Of a DNA stretch of 64,000 bases, positions 45,561 through 55,809 are shown piece after piece. Positions within the stretch are counted from its first letter, which is position 1. Each line of letters starts with the position of its first letter. Origin of the DNA: Ruoffia tabacinasalis (GTDB taxonomy: Bacteria > Bacillota > Bacilli > Lactobacillales > Aerococcaceae); NCBI RefSeq assembly GCF_005864045.1, contig NZ_VBSP01000001.1, positions 124,001-188,000 of the forward strand, written 5' to 3'. The notes beneath the pieces are model-generated. The model was not told the origin of the DNA. It made no database searches and saw only the letters and a list, made by a program, of their open reading frames with translations. The translations under genes and the position numbers were made by a program.

Positions 45561-46367
45561 CTATTTCTTACTCATTTGAATAGATTTATTAATAGCTGCA
45601 GTTACGCCTTTGTTAATCGCTGATTTAAATCCAGCATGTTCAAGCGCAACAACACCCGCAATTGTCGTGCCATTTGGGCTAGTTACTTTATCTTTCAGTT
45701 CGCCTGGATGCATACCCGTCTCTATAACCATGCTAGAAGCGCCTTTTACAGCCTGTGACGCCATTTTACGACTTTGTTCACGTGAGAGACCGTGTTCTAC
45801 TCCAACGTCGCTCATCGCCTCTATCAGTTGATATATGAAGGCTGGGCTCGACCCGGCTAAACCAGTTACAGCATTAAAAAGTGATTCTGGTATCGCTTCG
45901 ATGATACCTGCATGTTGTAAACTTTTTTCGAAGAGTTCTATTTTTTCATCATCGATATTATCTGACGTACAATAAGCAATATACCCTTCGCCAATTTCGA
46001 CTGGCGTATTTGGCATGGTGCGAATCCATTTATGAGAAGCGGGTGTAAAGGCTTCTAATTGCGCGATTGATAGCCCAGCTGCCATACTCACCCAAGTTTT
46101 AGGTTTAGATTCAATGACTAAATCATCGAGTTGTTCAAAAATCGTTCCAAATTGATCGGGTTTCACCCCTATAAATATGATGTCTGATTCATTGATTAAT
46201 TCATCCAATGATTCTGATCCGACAACGTCTGCGCCAACTTGTTCAGCTAAGACGGCTAATTTCTCTTGTGTGCGGTTATGTAATATCATCGAGTATCCTG
46301 CTTTAAGTATTGCTTTTGCAATAGCAGATCCCATATTACCGACGCCGATCATTCCAATTGTTGGCAT
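45561..46367 (-). CDS. proC: Pyrroline-5-carboxylate reductase
   Basis: A 268-residue NAD(P)H-dependent enzyme for the last step of proline synthesis. Rossmann motif MIGVGNMGSAIAKAILKAG at the N-terminus, IRTMPNTPVEIGEG in the middle, and the C-terminal signature VTSPNGTTIAGVVALEHAGF are all present. Located between purB and pip. Confidence 0.96.
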   Translation of the reverse strand: MPTIGMIGVGNMGSAIAKAILKAGYSMILHNRTQEKLAVLAEQVGADVVGSESLDELINESDIIFIGVKPDQFGTIFEQLDDLVIESKPKTWVSMAAGLSIAQLEAFTPASHKWIRTMPNTPVEIGEGYIAYCTSDNIDDEKIELFEKSLQHAGIIEAIPESLFNAVTGLAGSSPAFIYQLIEAMSDVGVEHGLSREQSRKMASQAVKGASSMVIETGMHPGELKDKVTSPNGTTIAGVVALEHAGFKSAINKGVTAAINKSIQMSKK

Positions 46368-46382
46368 GTTATCCCTCTTTCT

Positions 46383-47681
46383 TTAGTCTAGTCCCACACG
46401 TTTAAATATAGCATCTACTTGTGTTAAATGGTATGAAGGATCAAATAAATGATTCACTTCATCTTTTGATAATTTTTCATTAATTGTTTCATTTTCTTTT
46501 ACTAATTCTTCAAATGATTTTGATTCATCCCAAGCAATCTTAGTCAGTGGTTGAACTAAATCATAGGCTGCTTCACGTGTTAGACCTGCATCGATTAATG
46601 ATAACATGACGCGTTGTGAATAAATTAGGCCATAGGTTTTCGCCATGTTTTTTTCCATATTCTCAGGTAGTACAGTTAATTTTTCAACGATATTAGCGAA
46701 GCGATTAAGTTGGTAATTTAGTAAAGTTGTTATATCTGGTAAGATAATTCGCTCTGCAGAAGAATGTGAAATATCACGTTCATGCCATAGAGAGACATTT
46801 TCATAGGCTGGTGTCATATAGCCACGCATGACACGTGCTAAACCAGTGACATTCTCACTTCCTATCGGGTTACGTTTGTGAGGCATTGCTGAAGAGCCTT
46901 TTTGACCTGCAGCAAAATATTCTTCCACTTCACGTGTTTCAGTTTTTTGTAATCCTCTGATTTCAGTCGCAAAACGTTCGATACTTGTTCCAATTAACGC
47001 CATAACCGCCACGTAATGTGCATGTAAATCACGTGGTAGTACTTGAGTTGAAATATCTTGGGCACGAATACCTAGTTGTTCACAGACATATGCTTCAACT
47101 TCAGGAGGTGTATTAGCGAATGATCCAACTGCACCACTAATCTTACCTGCTTCAACCTCTTTCGCCGCTTCTTCAAAACGTTTTTGATTACGTTTTAATT
47201 CTGAATAAAAACCTGCTAATTTCAAACCAAAAGTTGTTGGCTCTGCGTGAACACCATGGGTTCTTCCCATTTGAATCGTATATTTATGTTCTTTAGCTTT
47301 TTTACCGACGACGTCGATGATGCGTTGAATATCTTTTCTTAAGATGTCATTGACTTGTTTTAATTGGAAGCCGTAAGCTGTATCAACTACATCAGTACTT
47401 GTTAAACCGTAGTGAATCCATTTACTTTCATCGCCCAAGCTTTCACTCACACAACGGGTAAACGCAACAACGTCATGACGCGTTTCATCTTCAATTTCTA
47501 AGATGCGCTTCACAGTAAAACTCGCATTTTGTCTTATCTTGTCTACATCTTCTTGTGGGATTTCGTCTAAGTTTGCCCAAGCTTGACACGCTTCGACCTC
47601 AACTTCTAACCATGTTTCATATTTCTTCTCAAGTGACCAAATATCTTTCATTTCTGGTCTTGTATAACGTTCTATTGTCAT
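46383..47681 (-). CDS. purB: Adenylosuccinate lyase
   Basis: A 432-residue fumarase/aspartase-superfamily enzyme acting twice in purine synthesis. The signature loop [20 protein letters not shown], catalytic His region [17 protein letters not shown] and the N-terminal [20 protein letters not shown] are typical. Length matches Bacillus PurB. Its ATG overlaps the stop of folA by one base. Confidence 0.97.
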   Translation of the reverse strand: MTIERYTRPEMKDIWSLEKKYETWLEVEVEACQAWANLDEIPQEDVDKIRQNASFTVKRILEIEDETRHDVVAFTRCVSESLGDESKWIHYGLTSTDVVDTAYGFQLKQVNDILRKDIQRIIDVVGKKAKEHKYTIQMGRTHGVHAEPTTFGLKLAGFYSELKRNQKRFEEAAKEVEAGKISGAVGSFANTPPEVEAYVCEQLGIRAQDISTQVLPRDLHAHYVAVMALIGTSIERFATEIRGLQKTETREVEEYFAAGQKGSSAMPHKRNPIGSENVTGLARVMRGYMTPAYENVSLWHERDISHSSAERIILPDITTLLNYQLNRFANIVEKLTVLPENMEKNMAKTYGLIYSQRVMLSLIDAGLTREAAYDLVQPLTKIAWDESKSFEELVKENETINEKLSKDEVNHLFDPSYHLTQVDAIFKRVGLD

Positions 47682-48181
47682 TATTTACCCTCTTCCTTAC
47701 GTTGCCACCATTCATATCGGTGTTTATGAATATTTTTTTCATCCGTTTCGCCTCGAACGACTTTCGTTAATTCCCAGTTATCTTCATTAATCTCAGGCAT
47801 GACAACATCATTCAAAAATTCGTCCTCGATAACCGTTCTTACAACTCGATCCGCATGATCAATTAAATATAGGAAAACTTTAGCCCCACCAATAACCATT
47901 AAGTTACGGCCTTCTGACAAAGCTAATACATCTTCAATCGAATGAACGACTATTAACTCTGGAATATCTTGTCCATAAGATCTATCAGATGTTAATACAA
48001 CCGTTTTTCGACCCGGCAACAGTCGTCTATTCATTGATTCAAATGTTCGACGACCCATTAACATTGTGTGCCCCATAGTCGTTTTTTTAAAGAATTTTAA
48101 ATCATTTGGCAAATTCCACGGTAAGTCATTTTGATAACCAATCCCGCCATTTAAATCTTGTGCATATACAAATGTTATCAT
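47681..48181 (-). CDS. folA: Dihydrofolate reductase
   Basis: A 166-residue enzyme. Motifs: [20 protein letters not shown] (Met20 loop), [20 protein letters not shown] and [14 protein letters not shown]. It regenerates tetrahydrofolate after thymidylate synthesis; thyA lies 12 bases upstream in the same operon. The active-site Asp is seen just after PWNLPN as D. Confidence 0.96.
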   Translation of the reverse strand: MITFVYAQDLNGGIGYQNDLPWNLPNDLKFFKKTTMGHTMLMGRRTFESMNRRLLPGRKTVVLTSDRSYGQDIPELIVVHSIEDVLALSEGRNLMVIGGAKVFLYLIDHADRVVRTVIEDEFLNDVVMPEINEDNWELTKVVRGETDEKNIHKHRYEWWQRKEEGK

Positions 48182-48193
48182 AATTTCACTTCC

Positions 48194-49138
48194 TTAAACT
48201 GCGATTGGTGCTTTGATTGAAGGATGTGGATTGTAATTTTCCACTTTGATTTCATTGCTTTCAATTTCATCTAATTTAGCCTCACTTTGAATAACGAGTT
48301 GAGGTAATGGTCTAACGTCTCTTTCTAATAAAAGTTTAGCTTGTTCAAGGTGATTCGAATAAATATGAGCATCACCAATCGTATGAACAAAATCTCCGAC
48401 GTCCAAACCAGTTTCACGCGCAATCAAATGCGTTATTAAGGCATAACTTGCAATATTAAATGGAATACCTAAAAAGATATCGCCACTTCTTTGATATAAT
48501 TGACAACTTAATTTACCATCTGCCACATAGAATTGGAATAAAGTATGGCAAGGAGGTAACGCCATTGAAGGAACATCTTCAGGGTTCCAAGCGGATACAA
48601 TGTGTCGTCTTGAATCAGGATTTGTTTTAATTTGATCAATGACTACTTTAATTTGATCAAGGGTTTCACCATTACGTAATTGCCACGCACGCCATTGTTT
48701 ACCATAAACATCGCCTAAGTGACCAAATTCTTCACTAAAGTCATCATTCGTTAATATTTCATTTTGAAAATTAGTCATTTCTTCATCATATTGCACTTTA
48801 AACGCTTCATCTACTAAGGCACGTCTACCGAAGTCGGTCATATCTGGTCCTTCATACGCATCACTTTCAACATAATTTTTAAATGCCCATTCATCCCATA
48901 TATGATTATTATTTTCTAATAGGTAGCGAATATTGGTGTCTCCACGGAGAAACCAAAGTAATTCTGATTTAATGAGGCCAAAGGGAACGCGCTTAGATGT
49001 TAATAAAGGAAAGCCTTCTTGGAGATTAAAGCGCATTTGATGCCCAAATATGCTCAAAGTTCCAACACCTGTCCGGTCCTCTTTTTTTGTTCCTTCGTTT
49101 AATACTTTTCTTACTAAATCTTGATATTGAGTTGTCAT
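48194..49138 (-). CDS. thyA: Thymidylate synthase
   Basis: A 314-residue enzyme that methylates dUMP. The catalytic Cys is in [33 protein letters not shown] and [13 protein letters not shown] are also intact. A roughly 30-residue insertion after [12 protein letters not shown] is typical of the lactic-acid-bacterium form. I start at ATG 49138 (MTTQYQDL), matching family ends; the ATG 11 codons earlier would overlap the upstream gene. The GGAAGG site lies 11 bases away, a little long. Confidence 0.95.
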   Translation of the reverse strand: MTTQYQDLVRKVLNEGTKKEDRTGVGTLSIFGHQMRFNLQEGFPLLTSKRVPFGLIKSELLWFLRGDTNIRYLLENNNHIWDEWAFKNYVESDAYEGPDMTDFGRRALVDEAFKVQYDEEMTNFQNEILTNDDFSEEFGHLGDVYGKQWRAWQLRNGETLDQIKVVIDQIKTNPDSRRHIVSAWNPEDVPSMALPPCHTLFQFYVADGKLSCQLYQRSGDIFLGIPFNIASYALITHLIARETGLDVGDFVHTIGDAHIYSNHLEQAKLLLERDVRPLPQLVIQSEAKLDEIESNEIKVENYNPHPSIKAPIAV

Positions 49139-49154
49139 TCTATAATTATCCTTC

Positions 49155-51047
49155 CTATAATGAAAGTTCACTTAAGTATTCATAACGTTCATAATACTCT
49201 AATAAAGCTAACTCTAGACTTTCTACCTTTTCTTGTAATTCCATTAATCTGTAAGCATCGCTACCTTGTGTAGCCATTTCTGCTTGAGTCGTTTCAATTT
49301 CAGCTTCCGTTTCTTCGATATCTTTTTCGATTGTCGCCCATTCTTTTTTCTCATTATATGACATACGTTTTTTCTCAGTCTTTACTTTTTCGACTTCTTT
49401 TTTCGGAGCTTCTTTGCTTTCTGTCTTCTCAGTTTGAGGTGCTGGTTTACTTTGAGTATTTAAATAATCACTATAATTTCCGTAAATTAACTTAAATTTA
49501 CCTTCACCCTGAATGTCTAACAATTGATCCACGGTTTTATCAATGAAGTAACGGTCATGGGATACGATAATGACGACTCCGACAAATGAATCTAAGTAAT
49601 CTTCTAGCACCGTGAGTGTTTCAATATCTAAATCATTCGTTGGCTCATCTAAGAACAATACGTTTGGTTCTTGAATTAATAATGTCAATAAATACAAACG
49701 TCGGCGTTCACCACCTGAAAGATATTTAATTTGAGTACCGTGAGTCACTCTAGGGAAGTTAAACTGCTCTAACATTGATGCTGCTGAAACAGATTGACCT
49801 CCATCCGTTTGAAATTCGTCCGCAATTTGTGTTAAATACTTTAGAACGCGCATCTCACCAGGTAAGTCTTGATCCAATTGACGGTAATATGCCATCTTAA
49901 CAGTTTGACCAATTTCATACACACCACTTGTAATAGGATGTAATCCAGCTAAGGTGTTTAAGAATGTTGATTTTCCGATACCATTCTCACCAATAATACC
50001 TAGACGTTCACCTTTGATAAAGCTTTTCGTAAAGTTTTCAATAACAGTCTTATCACCAATCTCAACTGTGACATTTTCTAAATCCATAATTCTTTGGCCG
50101 ATTCTTTGTTGATCAAAGTTAAAATCAATCGCTTCATCTGCTTGATTACGTGATTCGATTGAACCTTTTAAATCTTCAAAACGATTGATACGTGCTTGTT
50201 GTTTAGTGGTTCTTGCTTTGGCACCCTTGCGCATCCAACTAAGTTCTTGTTGGAATAAGCGGTTTTGTTTCTCTTGCATTCTTTCGTTATTGGCTGCTTC
50301 TTCGCTTCGTTTAGTTAAATAGTCTTGATAATTCCCAGAATATTCTCTCAATTTTCCAAAGTTTAGTTCTACAATTTTATTAACTGAACGCTCTAGGAAG
50401 TAGCGATCATGCGTTACGAGTAATAGTGCTCCTTTATAAGTAGCTAAATATTTCTCTAACCATTGAATCGATGATATGTCTAAATGGTTTGTTGGCTCAT
50501 CTAAGATTAATAAATCAGGTTCAGATATTAGCACTTGAGCAATCCCAATACGTTTACGTTCCCCACCTGAACATGTAGATACGAGACGACTTAAATCATT
50601 CAGGCCAAGCTGACTTAAGATTGTTTTGGCATTCACTTCAATTTCCCAACCATTATTTAAATTCATTTCATCACTCATCTTAGTGAAGCGGTCGAAATTG
50701 GTCGGATTCTCAGGATCATTTTCCAAATCTAAGCGTGCTTTTTCATAGCGTAATAACTTTTGAATTTGGGGTGCTGGACTATCATAGACTGTCTCTAATA
50801 TCGTCTTATCTAAATCTAATTCTGGATGTTGATCCAAATAGCCAATGCGGTAATCATTAGGTTTGAGTATCTCTCCCTCGTCATATGTATCGATATTGGC
50901 AATCACTTTTAATAGTGAACTTTTCCCAGTCCCGTTTGGCCCAATCAAACCAATTCGGTCTCCTGTGCGAATCGATAAGTCAACTCCACCTAGTAAAGTT
51001 TTTGTTCCGTAAGTTTTATGTAAATTTGTAATTTTTAATTCTTTCAT
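49155..51047 (-). CDS. ABC-F family ATPase (Uup/YfmR type)
   Basis: A 630-residue soluble protein with two ABC domains. Walker A sites are [17 protein letters not shown] and [17 protein letters not shown]; signatures are [13 protein letters not shown] and [12 protein letters not shown]; Walker B sites end [12 protein letters not shown] and [14 protein letters not shown]-terminal coiled coil ([20 protein letters not shown] on) marks the Uup/YfmR subgroup, which acts on the ribosome (in Bacillus, YfmR eases stalled translation). No membrane part. Start at ATG 51047 has GAGGAG 7 bases upstream. Confidence 0.9.
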   Translation of the reverse strand: MKELKITNLHKTYGTKTLLGGVDLSIRTGDRIGLIGPNGTGKSSLLKVIANIDTYDEGEILKPNDYRIGYLDQHPELDLDKTILETVYDSPAPQIQKLLRYEKARLDLENDPENPTNFDRFTKMSDEMNLNNGWEIEVNAKTILSQLGLNDLSRLVSTCSGGERKRIGIAQVLISEPDLLILDEPTNHLDISSIQWLEKYLATYKGALLLVTHDRYFLERSVNKIVELNFGKLREYSGNYQDYLTKRSEEAANNERMQEKQNRLFQQELSWMRKGAKARTTKQQARINRFEDLKGSIESRNQADEAIDFNFDQQRIGQRIMDLENVTVEIGDKTVIENFTKSFIKGERLGIIGENGIGKSTFLNTLAGLHPITSGVYEIGQTVKMAYYRQLDQDLPGEMRVLKYLTQIADEFQTDGGQSVSAASMLEQFNFPRVTHGTQIKYLSGGERRRLYLLTLLIQEPNVLFLDEPTNDLDIETLTVLEDYLDSFVGVVIIVSHDRYFIDKTVDQLLDIQGEGKFKLIYGNYSDYLNTQSKPAPQTEKTESKEAPKKEVEKVKTEKKRMSYNEKKEWATIEKDIEETEAEIETTQAEMATQGSDAYRLMELQEKVESLELALLEYYERYEYLSELSL

Positions 51048-51151
51048 ATCAAAACTCCTCGCTAAATTCACTATATTATAACATAGATAGACTGAAAATA
51101 TCCCATTCCCCTTAGCTTAGATTAAGAATTTATTAGACTCTAACGTCCAAT

Positions 51152-51180
51152 AAAAAATCCAGGAACAATTAGTCCCTGGA
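51152..51180 (-). terminator. Intrinsic terminator after the ABC exporter gene
   Basis: An 8-bp stem with one mismatch (51158-51165 with 51173-51180) is followed by six Ts on the minus strand. Confidence 0.75.
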
Positions 51181-51228
51181 AATCATTACATCCCACCAAA
51201 TTGGCTACGGTATAAATCCGCATAGATG

Positions 51229-52878
51229 TTATTTTGAGCTAATAATTCCTTCAGGAGTGACAACGATGATGCGATCTGCATTAGTAATTGTTGCTAGGCG
51301 GTGAGCAATGACTAAAGATGTTCGCCCTTGTGACAATTCATCGAGTGAAGATTGAATAAAGCGTTCAGTAGCTGTATCTAAAGCACTTGTCGCTTCATCT
51401 AATATAAGAATTTTAGGGTTTTTCAAGAATATTCTAGCAATAGATAAACGTTGTTTCTGTCCACCAGAAAGTGAAACTCCTCTTTCACCAATCTGGGTAT
51501 CAATCCCATCCGGTAAGTTCGAAATCACTTCACGTAATTTTGCAGAATCAATGGCTGCTTCTACCTCTTCATCTGTCGCATCTAAGCGACCATAGAGTAC
51601 ATTCTCTTTAATGGTTCCATCGAATAAAAAGACATCTTGTTGAACAATACCGATTTGTTTCCGTAATGACTGCATCGTCACATCTTGAATATCTACACCA
51701 TCTACAGTTATTTGCCCTGATGTAATTTCATAGAAACGAGGAAGTAAGTTTACTAATGTCGTTTTACCCGCACCAGACGGTCCAACAAAAGCTACCGTTT
51801 GTCCTGCTTTTATATCAATCTTTACATTTTCCAGGACAGGTTTTTCTTTGTTATAACCGAAAGAAACATTGTCATAACGAATATTTCCTTCGAACTTAGG
51901 TGCTTCAACCGCATTTGGATGATCAACAATATCTGGTTCTTTATTCAGTTCTTCTTGCAATCTTACAAATCCAGCATACCCTTTTGGATAAACTTCTAAC
52001 ATCGCATTAATTCTCTCAAGTGGACGAATAAATACATTTGAAAGGAGAATATATCCAACGAGCTCACCGATCGTTAATTCACCCACAATTGTATAATAAG
52101 AACCCGCTAGTAAGGCAAATAAGTTGATCAAACGCATCACGATATAATTAAAGGAAGAACTTGTTGCCATAGAATTATAAAATCTAACCATAGCTAAACG
52201 ATATTTCTCTGCTAAATCAACGAAAATATTATTCTCGTATGACTCATTCGCAAAAGCTTTTACCACTCTCATTCCACTAATTGAGTTTTGAATTCCAGAG
52301 TTAAACCGTCCCAAGTTTTGTTTGATACTTACATTAATATTAACCATATAACGGCTAAACAGTCCCAGTACAACTCCCAAGATCGGAATTAAAGCGACAG
52401 TCATTAATGCTAAGGGTATGTGTACATTTAACATTAAGAGAAACGCTCCAACTAAAGTCATGATCGTTATAAAAACATCTTCAGGACCGTGATGGGCCAA
52501 TTCACTAATTTCGAATAAGTCCGTTGTAATACGACTCATTAAGTCCCCAGTCTTCATCTTGTCAAAATACGCATAAGATTGTTTTTGAAAATGCTCAAAC
52601 AGCTCTTTACGCATATCTGTCTCAATATGACTTCCAAAGACATGCCCGATATATACGACAATATAATTCATCGTCGTATTAAATAAATATAAAGCAAATA
52701 ATAACACTGAGAACATGACAATATGACGTAAATTACCTTGAGGTAATATTTGATCAATGACCATATTCACGGCAATCGGAAAGAATAATTCCAAGATAGC
52801 TGAAATAACAGCACAAATAAAATCAATCGCAAATAATTTTTTATATGGAACATAATACGAGAAAAATTTTTTTAGCAT
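51229..52878 (-). CDS. ABC exporter half-transporter, C-terminus deleted and frameshifted
   Basis: A 549-residue membrane-ATPase fusion of the MsbA/Sav1866/multidrug type: six membrane segments (1-310) and an ATPase domain with Walker A FVGPSGAGKTTLVNLLPRF, signature LSGGQKQRLSIARIFL, Walker B ILILDEATSALD and H-loop VIAHRLA. The frame ends early after RIIVVTPEGIISSK. In the next frame the bases go on as KELLAQNNIYADLYRSQFGG-M-stop (to 51186), the normal end of this family. About ten residues that should lie between VV and TPEELLAQ are missing, and one G is extra. The core is complete, so it may keep partial function. Confidence 0.85.
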   Translation of the reverse strand: MLKKFFSYYVPYKKLFAIDFICAVISAILELFFPIAVNMVIDQILPQGNLRHIVMFSVLLFALYLFNTTMNYIVVYIGHVFGSHIETDMRKELFEHFQKQSYAYFDKMKTGDLMSRITTDLFEISELAHHGPEDVFITIMTLVGAFLLMLNVHIPLALMTVALIPILGVVLGLFSRYMVNINVSIKQNLGRFNSGIQNSISGMRVVKAFANESYENNIFVDLAEKYRLAMVRFYNSMATSSSFNYIVMRLINLFALLAGSYYTIVGELTIGELVGYILLSNVFIRPLERINAMLEVYPKGYAGFVRLQEELNKEPDIVDHPNAVEAPKFEGNIRYDNVSFGYNKEKPVLENVKIDIKAGQTVAFVGPSGAGKTTLVNLLPRFYEITSGQITVDGVDIQDVTMQSLRKQIGIVQQDVFLFDGTIKENVLYGRLDATDEEVEAAIDSAKLREVISNLPDGIDTQIGERGVSLSGGQKQRLSIARIFLKNPKILILDEATSALDTATERFIQSSLDELSQGRTSLVIAHRLATITNADRIIVVTPEGIISSK

Positions 52879-52948
52879 TGTTTAACTCCTCTGACATAAA
52901 ATCTTAAACCATTCTACCTGAATTCAATAGGCTTTTCAAAGTTAAAAA

Positions 52949-52986
52949 TTAAAAAGCATGGCTCTGAATAAATTCAAAGACCATGC
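52949..52986 (-). terminator. Terminator of the small LPXTG gene
   Basis: The stem GCATGG / CCATGC (52956-52961 with 52981-52986), extended by inner pairs with a bulge, is followed by TTTTT on the minus strand. Confidence 0.65.
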
Positions 52987-53015
52987 ATTCATAATTAAAC
53001 ATTCATATCTTTAGC

Positions 53016-53198
53016 TTATTTTTTCTTTCTTGATGAAACTACTAACCAAATCCCAGCAACTACAGCAACTGCTGCTATTAGGATAAATATCCAGCTATTT
53101 GACTCACCTGTGTTAGGTAAAGTTGACATTGCTTGAGCTTTAGTAGGAACAAAAAGTAATAAAGTTAAAATGAAGCTAAATAAAGTTTCTTTTTTCAT
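53016..53198 (-). CDS. 60-residue LPXTG protein with almost no mature part
   Basis: The chain is a signal peptide (MKKETLFSFILTLLLFVPTKAQA) joined directly to STLPNTGES, a hydrophobic helix (WIFILIAAVAVVAGIWLVV) and SSRKKK. Signal peptidase would cut after AQA and sortase between T and G of LPNTG, leaving MSTLPNT, seven residues, on the wall. The gene has GAGGAG 7 bases before ATG 53198 and its own terminator, so it appears expressed. It may be a remnant of a larger surface protein, or a peptide released or displayed by sortase. Confidence 0.75.
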   Translation of the reverse strand: MKKETLFSFILTLLLFVPTKAQAMSTLPNTGESNSWIFILIAAVAVVAGIWLVVSSRKKK

Positions 53199-53256
53199 AA
53201 ATATACTCCTCATCTATAAGAAATGATTCATTCTTCATTAATTATATGTAATATGA

Positions 53257-54933
53257 TTAAAATAAGCCAGTAATATTCCCTTCCCTATCGACATCTATAC
53301 TTTCTGCAGATGGTTTCTTAGGTAAACCGGGCATCGTCATAATTGTTCCAGTAATGGCAACGATAAAGCCAGCACCAGCTGATAAGCGTAATTCACTAAT
53401 TTTAATATCAAAATCCGTCGGTGCGCCAATTAAAGAAGCAGTATCTGAAAGTGAATATTGAGTTTTAGCCATACATACAGGCAGATGACCAAAACCAGCT
53501 TGCTCGATTTCTCTTAACTGTTTCATCGCTTTATTTGAATAGGTTGCGCCATTGCCTCCATACACTTTTTGAACTACATGATTGATTTTGTCCATTAAAG
53601 TCGTATCTAAATCATAAGCAAAAGTCATGTCTGTCTTATTCTCACAAGCCTCAACAACTAATTGAGCTAATTCGGTCGCTCCTTTACCACCTTGTTCCCA
53701 TACTTTCGCAACAGAAGCCTTAATGCCCCATTCTTGACAAGCATCTAAAATAACTTGAACTTCTGCATCTGTATCGGTATAGAAGTGATTAATCCCAACT
53801 ACCGTATTTAAATTAAAGACATCTTTCATTGTTTGAATATGATGCTTTAAGTTCACTAGCCCTTTCTTTACTGCAATCACATTTTCTTCATTCAGATGCT
53901 GTTTTGAAACACCGCCATGCATTTTTAAAGCTTTAACGGTTGCTACAACAACGACTGCATCAGGCGAAAGTCCCGCGGTACGGCATTTGATATCAATAAA
54001 TTTCTCTCCACCAAGGTCTGCACCAAAACCGGCCTCAGTCACGGCATAATCACCATAATTTAAAGCGTGTTTTGTTGCTAATATACTATTACAACCATGA
54101 GCGATATTGGCAAAAGGTCCACCGTGGATAAATGCAGGCGTGTTCTCGAGCGTTTGAACTAAATTGGGTTTAAAAGCATCGACTAACAAAGCCGTTACTG
54201 CCCCAGAACCTTTTAAGTCATCCACAGTTACGGGTTGATTGTCATGAGTGTAAGCCACAATGATGCGACTGATTCTTTCTTTCAAATCGACTAAATCTTC
54301 TGATAAGCAGAAGATAGCCATAATCTCTGAAGCAACGGTTATATCATAGCCATCTTCTCGTGGCACTCCGTTAGTTGAACCATTTAATCCATTAACAATA
54401 TGACGAAGTTGACGATCATTCATATCTACGACACGTTTCCAATGAATCTTTCTCGAATCAATATTCAATGAGTTACCATGATGAATATGGTTATCTAATA
54501 AGGCAGAAATCAAATTATGAGCTGAAGAAATTGCATGAAAATCTCCAGTAAAATGAAGGTTAATGTCTTCCATTGGCACTACCTGCGCATATCCTCCTCC
54601 TGCTGCACCACCCTTCATCCCAAAGACGGGACCTAGTGAAGGTTCTCTAAGTGCCAGGACTGGTTTCTTACCAATCTGCGCTAAGCCATCAGCTAAACCT
54701 ACAGACATTGTTGTCTTCCCTTCACCTGCGGGTGTTGGCGATATGGCTGTAACTAAAACGAGTTTCCCCTTGTTCTTTTCAAAGTCCTCTTTATTCATCT
54801 TTACATCAATTTTGGCTTTATAATGCCCGTAAGGTATAAACCCCTCTTCGGAAATACCTAATTTTTTGGCAATTGCATTTATTGGTTTTTTATCAGATTG
54901 CTTAGCGATATCTATATCTGTTAATTGACTCAA
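53257..54933 (-). CDS. fhs: Formate-tetrahydrofolate ligase
   Basis: A 558-residue ATP-dependent enzyme that makes 10-formyl-THF. P-loop [20 protein letters not shown] (about residues 66-85), [20 protein letters not shown] and [14 protein letters not shown] are family blocks. It links with folA and thyA in one-carbon metabolism. An extended -10 element lies upstream at 54967. I see no riboswitch in its short leader. Confidence 0.97.
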   Translation of the reverse strand: MSQLTDIDIAKQSDKKPINAIAKKLGISEEGFIPYGHYKAKIDVKMNKEDFEKNKGKLVLVTAISPTPAGEGKTTMSVGLADGLAQIGKKPVLALREPSLGPVFGMKGGAAGGGYAQVVPMEDINLHFTGDFHAISSAHNLISALLDNHIHHGNSLNIDSRKIHWKRVVDMNDRQLRHIVNGLNGSTNGVPREDGYDITVASEIMAIFCLSEDLVDLKERISRIIVAYTHDNQPVTVDDLKGSGAVTALLVDAFKPNLVQTLENTPAFIHGGPFANIAHGCNSILATKHALNYGDYAVTEAGFGADLGGEKFIDIKCRTAGLSPDAVVVVATVKALKMHGGVSKQHLNEENVIAVKKGLVNLKHHIQTMKDVFNLNTVVGINHFYTDTDAEVQVILDACQEWGIKASVAKVWEQGGKGATELAQLVVEACENKTDMTFAYDLDTTLMDKINHVVQKVYGGNGATYSNKAMKQLREIEQAGFGHLPVCMAKTQYSLSDTASLIGAPTDFDIKISELRLSAGAGFIVAITGTIMTMPGLPKKPSAESIDVDREGNITGLF

Positions 54934-54966
54934 ATAATCACTCCTAATTTGTCGGTTTCTTCAAAC

Positions 54967-54975
54967 ATTATATCA
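54967..54975 (-). promoter_or_regulatory. Extended -10 promoter of fhs
   Basis: TGATATAAT on the minus strand lies about 33 bases before the fhs ATG. The -35 is weak. Confidence 0.6.
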
Positions 54976-55110
54976 TAGTAGAACGTTTTCATTAGCTTAA
55001 TGGACAAATAACTTATTTTAATAACGATCAATCATTCGTGTATTCTATTAATAATAGCGTATTCTATAATCAAGCAAATTTTAACTTGCTTTTTATTTGT
55101 AAAATAGATA

Positions 55111-55139
55111 TTATAAATGAAGTATTTACAGCGTATAAT
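55111..55139 (+). promoter_or_regulatory. Promoter ahead of the DUF2798 gene
   Basis: TATAAT at 55134-55139 with TTATAA 17 bases upstream (55111-55116). Transcription would start near 55146, inside the 5' arm of the hairpin at 55144-55176. Confidence 0.5.
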
Positions 55140-55143
55140 TGTT

Positions 55144-55183
55144 CAGCGTAAAGCACTTAATAGTGTCTTTGCGCTGTTTTTTT
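55144..55183 (+). terminator. Intrinsic terminator directly after the promoter of the DUF2798 gene
   Basis: A 14-bp hairpin with one bulge (55144-55157 with 55162-55176, loop TAAT) is followed by seven Ts (55177-55183). No plus-strand gene ends upstream, because fhs points away. It may be an attenuator or the end of a very short RNA. GCGCAAA at 55186-55192 can pair with its 3' arm. Confidence 0.7.
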
Positions 55184-55214
55184 ATGCGCAAAATTGAAAA
55201 GGAGTTTTTATATT

Positions 55215-55715
55215 TTGGATTATCACATGAAATTACCTCGTAACGGTAAAGAATTTATTGTCTTTTTATTAATTTTATCAGTCTTATCTGTTCTTATTAT
55301 CGCCCCGTTCATCACAAGCTTAGAAATGGGCTTTAGTCTTTCAACCTTACGCAATGCTTTTGGTGTTATGCCGTTTATATGGATCGCGGTTGTCATCTTA
55401 GTACTTTTAACTCATGAACCTGCGACAAAAATTTCGAATAAAATTCTTACACAGGAAGACAGCTTCAGGGCACATATGATTGTTAACTGTTTAGTGAATG
55501 TCTTTATGATGTCCATTGCCCTATCAATCATTGCTCCCTGGATTGGCATGCGCCAAATCAATATGATTCCAATTCATAACTTTCTAAACCTTTGGCCACG
55601 GAATTTTGCGATTGCTTTCTTTATTGAATTATTAATCGCGCAACCTATCGCTCGTTACATTATGCTTAAAATGCATGTAAAAATGGACGGAAATACTGCT
55701 CTTGAAACTAAATAA
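55215..55715 (+). CDS. DUF2798 membrane protein, two repeats
   Basis: A membrane protein of about 166 residues with four membrane segments arranged as two DUF2798 repeats: each has a first segment (FIVFLLILSVLSVLIIAPFI; MIVNCLVNVFMMSIALSIIA) and a second ending in a basic turn (FIWIAVVILVLLTHEPATK; FAIAFFIELLIAQPIARYIM). Function of the family is unknown. The likely start is TTG 55215, 10 bases after AAAAGGAG; ATG 55227 is possible but far from the site, and TTG 55194 precedes it. The leader holds the hairpin at 55144. Confidence 0.75.
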   Translation: MDYHMKLPRNGKEFIVFLLILSVLSVLIIAPFITSLEMGFSLSTLRNAFGVMPFIWIAVVILVLLTHEPATKISNKILTQEDSFRAHMIVNCLVNVFMMSIALSIIAPWIGMRQINMIPIHNFLNLWPRNFAIAFFIELLIAQPIARYIMLKMHVKMDGNTALETK

Positions 55716-55766
55716 TAATAGTAAGGTGATACAATAAATTCTCAAAGTGTCGCCTACATTGTGCCA

Positions 55767-55801
55767 AAAAAATAGACATCCAGTGAAGGATGTCTATTTT
55801 T
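55767..55801. terminator. Bidirectional intrinsic terminator
   Basis: A 14-bp perfect stem AAAAATAGACATCC / GGATGTCTATTTTT with a 6-base loop lies between the convergent DUF2798 gene and lepA. Confidence 0.9.
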
Positions 55802-55809
55802 AATATATA

